DNA of 64,000 nt from Mangrovibacterium sp041596335 (GTDB taxonomy: Bacteria > Bacteroidota > Bacteroidia > Bacteroidales > Prolixibacteraceae), in contig NZ_JBFHIT010000023.1 in NCBI RefSeq assembly GCF_041596335.1, positions 1 through 64,000 on the forward strand. Reading direction: 5' to 3'. Positions 58,039 to 64,000 of the stretch are shown one piece after another (position 1 is the first letter of the stretch; the number at the start of each line of letters is the position of its first letter). The notes beneath the pieces were generated by a model that saw nothing but the letters and a program-made list of their open reading frames with translations, did not search any database and was not told the origin of the DNA. The position numbers were made by a program, and so were the translations under genes.

Positions 58039-58611
58039 ATGAAACTTGTTTTTGCTACCAATAATCCCAATAAAATAAAGGAAATTCAGCACATTCTGGG
58101 CGATCAGGTTGAGCTGCTTGGTTTGGCCGACATCGGCTGTACCGAAGATATACCTGAAACAGCGACAACGCTCGAGGGCAATGCCTTGCAAAAAGCCATG
58201 TATGTTTTCGAAAAATTCGGCTACGATTGTTTTGCCGACGATACAGGTTTGGTGATTGAAGCATTGAACGGTGAGCCTGGCGTTTACTCGGCCCGCTATG
58301 CCGGAGAGGCGAAAGATGCTGAAGCCAATATGGCGAAAGTTTTGTTGAAGTTGGAAAACGAAGCAAACCGGAAAGCCTGTTTTAAAACGGCCATTGCGGT
58401 GGTGATTGGCGGCAAGAAAACTCTCATGAACGGCGAAGTTTGGGGCGAAATCCTCCGCGAAAAAAGAGGTGCTAAAGGTTTTGGCTATGATCCCATTTTT
58501 CAACCTGAAGGCTATGCGTTGTCGTTCGCCGAAATGGATCTGGCCGAGAAGAATAAAATCAGCCATCGGGCTCGAGCGGTGCAAAAGTTGGTCGCTTTCC
58601 TAAATCGTTAA
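58039..58611 (+). CDS. rdgB: non-canonical purine NTP pyrophosphatase (RdgB/HAM1 family)
   Basis: Cleans dITP, XTP and ITP from the nucleotide pool. The 190 residues include the N-terminal NTP-binding KLVFATNNPNKIKEIQHIL, the acidic loop YDCFADDTGLVIEALNGEPG and VYSARYAG. The C-terminal RGAKGFGYDPIFQPEGY and SFAEMDLAEKNKISHRARA complete the family set. The next gene starts nine bases after its stop and the following one 13 nt after that, so it likely forms an operon with porZ and recO. Confidence 0.95.
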   Translation: MKLVFATNNPNKIKEIQHILGDQVELLGLADIGCTEDIPETATTLEGNALQKAMYVFEKFGYDCFADDTGLVIEALNGEPGVYSARYAGEAKDAEANMAKVLLKLENEANRKACFKTAIAVVIGGKKTLMNGEVWGEILREKRGAKGFGYDPIFQPEGYALSFAEMDLAEKNKISHRARAVQKLVAFLNR

Positions 58612-58620
58612 TCCAATCGA

Positions 58621-60945
58621 ATGAGAAAATTAGTGCTGATCTTTTGCTTGTTGATGTCCTCTATGCTTTCGTTCGCGGTAGGACAATGGAAAGAATACTT
58701 GTCGTACCGGTCAGGACAAAAAGTAATGGTTGTCGGCGATCAGATCTACTGTGTCACCAATGGTGGCCTGTTTAGCTTCGACAAAGAAGACAATAGTGTT
58801 CGGAAACTCAACGCCATTGAAGGATTGACAGACGTTGGGATTGAGACCATTGGATACAGCGAGGAAGCCGATGTGCTGATTGTTGCTTACGAAAGTAGTA
58901 ATATCGATCTGGTTTACTCAGGCGAAGTGGTGAATATGTCAGACATTGAGCGGAAACAAATTCTGGGCGATAAAACAATCTACAATATACTGGTGGTCGG
59001 TCAAACGGCCTATTTGTCTTGTGGCTTCGGAATTGTAGCCCTCAACCTGGAGCGGCGGGAAGTAAAAGATACGTATTACATTGGCGATAACGCGGCTCAA
59101 ATTCGTGTAAACGAAATGGCCTTTGATGGCACTTATTTGTATGCTGCTACTGAGAATGGTGTTTATAGAGCCGATATCAACTCTGAAAGCTTGCAATATT
59201 ACGGAAATTGGGTCAAGCAAAGCAACTTGCCAAACAGCGAAGGCGATTTCGATCAGGTGGCGTATTTCGATGGCAAGCTGATTGTCGCTACAAACGGTGG
59301 CTACGGAAACGATGCGCTCTACGCTTGGGACGGAACAGGCTGGTCTCCTTTTTTAAGTTCCCTGAATACGATCACGGATTTGATGGTGTCTGCCGGGCAG
59401 TTGGTGGTGGCCGCCGATTCGAAAGTGGAGGTGTATGACCCCGGTTCGCAGCTCGTTGCCCGCATTGCTTCGTATCAATTTGGTGAGACATCGGCCGACC
59501 CGATTTTTGCCAACAGCGCTGCTACTGATGCTGATGGCTATTTGTGGATTGCCGATAACGACTATGGACTGGTTAAAGTGAGTAGCACAGCATATGAACA
59601 GGTCGCTCCGGAAGGCCCGGCCTCCACAAATGTTTTTGCCCTAAATTGCTCCGGTACCGATCTGTGGATGGCCGATGGCGGACGGACATCGGAATGGAAT
59701 AATATGTTTTTTACCCCTCGCTTTCAATTGTACCGAAATGGCAGTTGGAGCTCCTTCGATAGTCAGACTGTTAGCGAGTTCAGTAGTGGTTTTCGAGATC
59801 TGGTCTGCGTAACGGTTGACCCGTCAGATGCCGATCATGTTTTTGCCGGTTCATGGGGGGGCGGTATATCCGAGTTTATGAATGGTGAATTTGTTAGCCG
59901 GTATCATAATTACAATTCAAGTCTTCAAACAGCTCTCCCGTCACAACCCAATGAACCCTACGTCCGCATTAGCGATATGAAATACGACAGTAACGGAAAT
60001 TTGTGGGTGGTCAATTGTATGGTCGACGAGCCGCTTTCGGTGCTTAAACCAACAGGGGAGTGGGAGTCCTTCACCTTGCCGGGCGTTCAGTCTACAACCG
60101 TTGTCGGCGCAATGGCTATTACCGAAGATGACGATTTATGGGTGACCATTGCACGAAACCCAAACACAATTGCAGTGCGCAAAGCAGACGGAACTGCGAG
60201 TAAAAGTTTAACAGTTACAGCTTATTACAGTAATGGTTCAGACGAACTTTTTACACCACTAACCAATATCTATTCCATTGCGAAGGATCGCGACGGAGCC
60301 ATCTGGATTGGGACAGCGGTTGGCGTTGGCGTATATTACCGACCCGAAGATATTTGGGATGGTGGTACTTTCTATGCCGCGCAACCCGGGCTGGATAGTG
60401 ACGACGGACTTTACCATCCGCTTTTGAGTACGGAGGCTGTTACAGCGATCGCGATCGACGGTGCTAACCGAAAATGGTTTGGCACGAAAAGTTCCGGAGT
60501 GTATCTGATATCTGATGACGGAACGGAAGAAATCCTTCACTTTACAACAGATAACAGCCCGCTGCCATCCGACGAAATCACGAGTCTGTCAATCAACGAT
60601 CAGTCGGTAGAGGTTTTTATCGGCACTTCCAAAGGATTGGTGTCGTATATGGGAACTGCTACCGAAGGAACCGATGATTATGACGATGTGTACGCTTATC
60701 CCAATCCGGTGAGGCCTGACTATGTCGGCGACATTGTAATTACAGGATTGATTGAGGATACAGATCTTAAAATTACCGATATCAGTGGTAATTTAGTCTA
60801 CAAAACAACTTCGTTGGGCGGACAGGCCACCTGGAATGGAAAGAACCTTCGGGGGAACCGTGTCAGCACCGGTGTTTACATGGTTTTTGGAAACGACCAG
60901 TTTGGGGAGCAAAGTTTTGTAACCAAGATTCTTTTCATTCACTAA
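58621..60945 (+). CDS. porZ: PorZ-like T9SS protein (two beta-propellers, type A CTD-like tail)
   Basis: A 774-residue exported protein beginning MRKLVLIFCLLMSSMLSFAV. It is made of repeated beta-propeller blades of the two-component-regulator type (IYCVTNGGLFSFDKEDNSVR, YLWIADNDYGLVKVSS, NLWVVNC, AIWIGTAVGVGVYY). The tail from about residue 690 is a T9SS-type C-terminal domain (YAYPNPVRPDYVGDIVITGL, STGVYMVFG). Length and layout match PorZ of Porphyromonas gingivalis (PG1604), a surface protein that carries anionic LPS to the T9SS attachment complex, and position between rdgB and recO is consistent with Bacteroidota gene order (recalled). Assignment is strong but unsearched. Confidence 0.85.
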   Translation: MRKLVLIFCLLMSSMLSFAVGQWKEYLSYRSGQKVMVVGDQIYCVTNGGLFSFDKEDNSVRKLNAIEGLTDVGIETIGYSEEADVLIVAYESSNIDLVYSGEVVNMSDIERKQILGDKTIYNILVVGQTAYLSCGFGIVALNLERREVKDTYYIGDNAAQIRVNEMAFDGTYLYAATENGVYRADINSESLQYYGNWVKQSNLPNSEGDFDQVAYFDGKLIVATNGGYGNDALYAWDGTGWSPFLSSLNTITDLMVSAGQLVVAADSKVEVYDPGSQLVARIASYQFGETSADPIFANSAATDADGYLWIADNDYGLVKVSSTAYEQVAPEGPASTNVFALNCSGTDLWMADGGRTSEWNNMFFTPRFQLYRNGSWSSFDSQTVSEFSSGFRDLVCVTVDPSDADHVFAGSWGGGISEFMNGEFVSRYHNYNSSLQTALPSQPNEPYVRISDMKYDSNGNLWVVNCMVDEPLSVLKPTGEWESFTLPGVQSTTVVGAMAITEDDDLWVTIARNPNTIAVRKADGTASKSLTVTAYYSNGSDELFTPLTNIYSIAKDRDGAIWIGTAVGVGVYYRPEDIWDGGTFYAAQPGLDSDDGLYHPLLSTEAVTAIAIDGANRKWFGTKSSGVYLISDDGTEEILHFTTDNSPLPSDEITSLSINDQSVEVFIGTSKGLVSYMGTATEGTDDYDDVYAYPNPVRPDYVGDIVITGLIEDTDLKITDISGNLVYKTTSLGGQATWNGKNLRGNRVSTGVYMVFGNDQFGEQSFVTKILFIH

Positions 60946-60958
60946 AAGGCAATGGCTT

Positions 60959-61684
60959 GTGCTAACGAAAACCCGAGGAATATTTTTGCATTACATTAAT
61001 TACTCCGATTCGTCTGTTATTGCCCGGATTTACACCGAGGAATACGGACAACAATCCTATATCGTCAGTGGAGTCCATTCCAAAAAGTCGAACACACGAA
61101 TTAATGTCTTTCAACCACTATTCTTGCTCGATCTCGAAGTTTACCATCGGGATGGAAGGGCTGTTCAGCGTTTAAAAAGTGCCCGTCTTGCCGTTCCTTT
61201 TACAAAACTTCCCTACGATATTGCAAAAAGCTCGCAGGCTATTTTCCTTGCCGAGTTGTTGATGAAGTGTTTGAAAGAAGAAGAGCGAAATGTGGAACTA
61301 TTTGATTTTTTGTTTCATGCGGTGTGTTTGTTGGATTTAGCTGAAGAAGGAGACAATAATTTCTTAATCAGTTTCTTGTTTCGACTTACCCGCTATCTTG
61401 GTGTCGATCCACAGTCGCCACCATCGATCCCTTTCCGTTATTTCGACCTGATTTCGGCTTCGTTTAAACAGGATGAACCTGTACACAGCCAGTTTATGGA
61501 TGTGGAGACCACTCTAAAGTTCGCAGAGCTTTTTGAGATTGAGTTTAGCGAGCTTGGAAAGCTTCGTTTTAACAACCGAATTCGCCGTAATTTGCTCGAC
61601 CATCTGGTTGAATATTATAAGGTTCATCTTGACTTGTCAGGCGATTTAAAGTCGCTGGCTGTTCTTAAAGAAGTCCTTAGTTGA
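60959..61684 (+). CDS. recO: DNA repair protein RecO
   Basis: Mediates RecA loading with RecF/RecR. The 241 residues have the OB-fold start LTKTRGIFLHYINYSDSSVI with ARIYTEEYGQQSYIV, and a helical C-terminal part (LLMKCLKEEERNVELFDFLF, FRLTRYLGVDPQSPPS). The start is a GTG at 60959; no in-frame ATG fits the conserved N-terminus. It follows porZ by 13 nt and likely shares its transcript. The C-terminal cysteine cluster seen in some RecO proteins is absent, as in many Bacteroidota. Confidence 0.92.
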   Translation: MLTKTRGIFLHYINYSDSSVIARIYTEEYGQQSYIVSGVHSKKSNTRINVFQPLFLLDLEVYHRDGRAVQRLKSARLAVPFTKLPYDIAKSSQAIFLAELLMKCLKEEERNVELFDFLFHAVCLLDLAEEGDNNFLISFLFRLTRYLGVDPQSPPSIPFRYFDLISASFKQDEPVHSQFMDVETTLKFAELFEIEFSELGKLRFNNRIRRNLLDHLVEYYKVHLDLSGDLKSLAVLKEVLS

Positions 61685-61740
61685 GGTGGTTCTTTTTTTA
61701 TTATCGTCTAATTTAGCAAGGAGTAGATGTTGAAATCTGG

Positions 61741-61748
61741 TATTTTTG
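61741..61748 (+). promoter_or_regulatory. -7 element for the aminotransferase-fold gene
   Basis: TATTTTTG fits TAnnTTTG and predicts transcription from about 61755. It rules out the in-frame codon at 61746 and supports the ATG at 61773. Confidence 0.45.
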
Positions 61749-61772
61749 TATCTTTCCGACCTAATTATAGCT

Positions 61773-62936
61773 ATGGTACAATCGAAACTTCCTAATACAA
61801 ACAGGAGTATTTTTTCTTCAGTCACTTCGCTTGTTGAAGAAACAGGCGCTCTGGATATGGCAATCGGGAAAACCGATTTTAGCTGTTCGTCTGATTTGGT
61901 TGACCTTGCAGTTGACTATTTAAGGTCTGGTTATCACAATTTTGCTCCGTTGGAGGGTATTCTGAAATTGCGGACGGTTATTTCTGATTTGGTGATGAAA
62001 AACTATGGTCATCGCTACAACCCGAATACTGAGGTTACGGTTGGTGCCGGAACCATCCAGACTGTTCATACAGTCATCAGTTCGGTCATTCGCGACGACG
62101 ATGAAGTGATTGTGTTCGAACCGGCTTTTGAATCCTATGTTCCTTCAATTTTACTCAATGGCGGAAAACCGGTTTATATCGAGTTGAAAGCGCCAAACTT
62201 TACCATTGATTGGGAGGAACTGCGGAAGATGATCACGACTAAAACGAAAATGATCATCCTGAATTCGCCTCACAATCCTACCGGTGCTGTCTTGTCAGAA
62301 AAAGATTTGCAACAGTTGCAACGCTTGACAAACGGCACGAATATTTTGATTTTGAGTGATGAATCTTTTGAGTCGATTGTTTTTGATAATCAGACGCATC
62401 AAAGTATTGCTCGTTTCGAAAAATTAATCGACCGGAGTTTTATTGTTTCATCGTTTGGCGCGGTATACAACATCAACGGATGGTGTATTTCATATTGTTT
62501 GGCACCCGAAAAGCTGATGGCAGAATACCGTCGGATGCAGCAATTTCAGGTTTACAATGTGAATACACCAATGCAGTATGCTTTGGCTGATTATATACCC
62601 AACAATCATTCCTTCGACGAGATTTCGTCGTTCTATCAGGGCAAGCGGAACTATTTTTTGCGTTTGATGGAAAACAGCCTCTATAAGATAATTCCCTCGC
62701 AGGGCAGTTACTTTCAATTGATCGATTATTCGCGCCTCTCCGACGATCCGGATACCGTGTTCGTTGAGCGGCTGGCAAAGGACTTTGGTATAGCGGCATT
62801 GCCGGTTTCGGCTTTCTACCACGAAAAAACCAAAGCAAGATACATCAGGTTGTGTTTTGCCAAAGATAATGACAAGTTGGAGAAAGCAGCGGAGTTGTTA
62901 CTTAGTGTCCCCTCGGTTATTCCCGGCGATTTGTAA
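61773..62936 (+). CDS. class I aminotransferase-fold protein lacking the catalytic lysine
   Basis: 387 residues clearly related to methionine/kynurenine aminotransferases of fold type I: YHNFAPLEGILKLRTVISDL, VTVGAGTIQTVHTVISSVIR, FEPAFESYVPSILLNGGKPV and the NSPHNPTGAVLSEKDL motif are intact. In its relatives the PLP lysine lies in SSFGKTYH; here it reads SSFGAVYN, with Ala230 (codon GCG at 62460-62462) in its place. The usual DEVYE is DESFE and GWKVGY is GWCISY. The Arg that binds carboxylate (YIRLCFAKD) remains. It should therefore not transaminate and may bind PLP or another ligand, or be a structural pseudoenzyme. The ATG at 61773 suits the promoter. Confidence 0.88.
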   Translation: MVQSKLPNTNRSIFSSVTSLVEETGALDMAIGKTDFSCSSDLVDLAVDYLRSGYHNFAPLEGILKLRTVISDLVMKNYGHRYNPNTEVTVGAGTIQTVHTVISSVIRDDDEVIVFEPAFESYVPSILLNGGKPVYIELKAPNFTIDWEELRKMITTKTKMIILNSPHNPTGAVLSEKDLQQLQRLTNGTNILILSDESFESIVFDNQTHQSIARFEKLIDRSFIVSSFGAVYNINGWCISYCLAPEKLMAEYRRMQQFQVYNVNTPMQYALADYIPNNHSFDEISSFYQGKRNYFLRLMENSLYKIIPSQGSYFQLIDYSRLSDDPDTVFVERLAKDFGIAALPVSAFYHEKTKARYIRLCFAKDNDKLEKAAELLLSVPSVIPGDL

Positions 62937-62961
62937 ACTAACACCAACGTTCGTATAAAAA

Positions 62962-62999
62962 TAAAAAAGCTTATTTCCCGGAGGAAATAAGCTTTTTTT
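62962..62999. terminator. bidirectional terminator
   Basis: A 16-bp stem with arms AAAAAAGCTTATTTCC and GGAAATAAGCTTTTTT, a loop of CGGA, A-rich before and T-rich after. It serves both the aminotransferase-fold gene and the convergent SPOR gene. Confidence 0.9.
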
Positions 63000-63017
63000 G
63001 TATCGTATCTGCTTGAA

Positions 63018-63506
63018 TTACCTTTTAATAAGAAGCCAGGTGTCGGCATATTTCGGGAAGTCGCTCCGAATTTGATTCACCCGTTGACGGGCAGAAGCCT
63101 CTTCTGCATATGAGTTAACACATACACGATAGTAACCGGTTTCGCTGTGTAATACTATTGGATTGAACCCTTGAGGAATCAACTCCTGCTTGTATTTGTT
63201 GGCGTTTTCTACCGAGCTGAAGCTGCCAATAATAACAAAGAAAGAGCTTCCCTGATATTTTGTCGCGTCATCCTTTTGGTCGAAAGTGAATGTTTCGGTC
63301 TGTGTACGCACCGGCTTTATCGGAGTTTGCGTGGCCGCTGGCGCTTGTTCTTTCGGTGCTTGTGGTTCGGCTACCGAGAACACTTTTGTTTCAGCTTGTT
63401 CCTGCTTGGCAGGTAAAGCAGCTTCATTGTTTTTCATCCGCTGCATCGATTTACATCCGGTAAACAGCAGGCTTATCATAAATGCTCCAAAAATAATTCG
63501 TCTCAT
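63018..63506 (-). CDS. SPOR-domain lipoprotein
   Basis: 162 residues starting MRRIIFGAFMISLLFTGC, a lipoprotein signal. The middle is Pro/Ala/Gln-rich (PQAPKEQAPAATQTPIKPV). The C-terminal SPOR domain at about residues 85-160 (SSFFVIIGSFSSVENANKYK, YRVCVNSYAEEASARQRVNQ, YADTWLLIKR) binds glycan strands of peptidoglycan that lack stem peptides, typically at the division site. A minus-strand -7 element TAGATTTG lies at 63536-63543. Single gene. Confidence 0.9.
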   Translation of the reverse strand: MRRIIFGAFMISLLFTGCKSMQRMKNNEAALPAKQEQAETKVFSVAEPQAPKEQAPAATQTPIKPVRTQTETFTFDQKDDATKYQGSSFFVIIGSFSSVENANKYKQELIPQGFNPIVLHSETGYYRVCVNSYAEEASARQRVNQIRSDFPKYADTWLLIKR

Positions 63507-63606
63507 TTCTAGTCTGTATTTTAGTTTCTAATTCGCAAATCTACAAAAAAGCTTTGCAGCTTAATGGCTCCTTAACGAATGATTATCAACTATCTTTTGT
63601 TGAAAT

Positions 63607-63849
63607 CTAAAAGTTTAATATTCGTTTCAGATAGCGTTGGCCTGCAATGGTTCGGTAAAAACGAATGCGGCGAATCGCTTGACTTTTACTGCCACAAGGT
63701 TCGTGGTGCACAACTGTCCAGGGACGAATTCCCCGGGTTTCGTCAATCAATCCCTCGTTGTGGGCTTTTTCCGTTTGTTTTAAATCTACCGTAAACCCGT
63801 AGTGGAAGCGGTGATTTTCCAGATTATATAATACGTAAGAATAGTACAT
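63607..63849 (-). CDS. GIY-YIG-like protein with degenerate active site
   Basis: An 80-residue protein of the UPF0213/YhbQ type: MYYSYVLYNLENHRFHYGFT, IDETRGIRPWTVVHHEPCGS and AIRRIRFYRT. The second motif YIG reads His-Tyr-Gly (16-18), the usual Arg around residue 26-27 (DLKRRLKEH) is replaced (DLKQTEKAH), and the catalytic Glu of LKREKYLK is replaced by Ile62 (IRRIRFYR). Nuclease activity is therefore unlikely. Related short GIY-YIG proteins sit widely in Bacteroidota genomes. A TATTTTTG element lies just four bases upstream of the ATG, so it may be leaderless. Confidence 0.7.
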   Translation of the reverse strand: MYYSYVLYNLENHRFHYGFTVDLKQTEKAHNEGLIDETRGIRPWTVVHHEPCGSKSQAIRRIRFYRTIAGQRYLKRILNF

Positions 63850-64000
63850 GGCACAAAAATAGAAAATCCGACAAACTTATACATCAATCTGTAATGGCAT
63901 TTCATTTTATTTATAATTCTGTTGCAAATGAACAGCTCGCGTATTTTATCCCGATTATCGGATTTATCGAGCGACCGGGGCGACGGGAGTTGAACGTTTA

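Noticed and set aside
63955..64000. tRNA-like 3' end on the minus strand at the window edge (GTTCAACTCCC)
   Set aside because: The bases before and after the T-loop-like string do not pair into a T-stem, so it is not supported as a tRNA.
1..64000. CRISPR arrays, rRNA operons, integrase or transposase genes
   Set aside because: No regularly spaced repeats, no rRNA-like sequence and no integrase or transposase motif were seen in any frame listed or in the spacers read.

Overview
The window is a chromosomal segment of a Bacteroidota bacterium, probably of the class Bacteroidia. The evidence is a T9SS protein of the PorZ type, a TonB-dependent receptor with a carboxypeptidase-like plug extension, many Bacteroidota-only conserved hypothetical proteins, few Shine-Dalgarno sites, and repeated promoter elements of the Bacteroidota form (TTG or TTTG about 18-22 nt before TAnnTTTG). 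No rRNA, tRNA, CRISPR array or transposase was recognised. Species assignment would be a guess.

Layout. 1-12250 is mostly housekeeping: panD (cut by the window edge), panC, a divergent single-domain glycogen-synthase-like gene, glmS, an operon of an Ig-like lipoprotein, a DUF3108 protein and a small protein, a coiled-coil membrane protein, clpP and an aldo/keto reductase. 12361-24750 holds a PPDK/PEP-synthase regulatory protein, a ROK glucokinase, an NAD-dependent epimerase, dnaG, a TauE-like permease, dusB with a DUF1232 gene, a 36-residue lysine-rich protein, a CPBP protease and nadA. 24929-31896 holds a lipoprotein beta-galactosidase (GH2) and a large TonB-dependent receptor. 32325-35614 is a PadR/PspC operon led by an unusual secreted protein with four WM repeats. 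35798-39000 holds an M3 metallopeptidase and nudC.

39321-44542 carries four co-directional genes that together could make and break down glucosylglycerate: HAD hydrolase, GpgS-like glycosyltransferase, GH13_18 phosphorylase and glycerate kinase. 44579-47157 is an AT-rich restriction-modification island (Eco47II-like endonuclease and C5-cytosine methyltransferase fused to an HTH domain) bracketed by two 132-bp direct repeats. 47265-51880 is an arsenic/organoarsenical cluster (ArsR, thioredoxin-like protein, ArsF, ArsG, ArsP, a diheme C_GCAxxG_C_C protein and a ProC-like reductase) with three copies of a TTCG-N8-CGAA palindrome that I propose as the ArsR operator.

52203-57756 is a TetR-controlled efflux operon (TolC, HlyD, two ABC-2 permeases, no ATPase). 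58039-63849 holds rdgB, porZ, recO, an aminotransferase-fold protein that has lost its catalytic lysine, a SPOR lipoprotein and a degenerate GIY-YIG protein.

Most interesting for follow-up: the glucosylglycerate cluster, the repeat-flanked R-M island, the ars regulon with its split-Soret-like cytochrome, the WM-repeat protein, and the aminotransferase pseudoenzyme. All functional assignments rest on motif recognition by eye; no database search was run.
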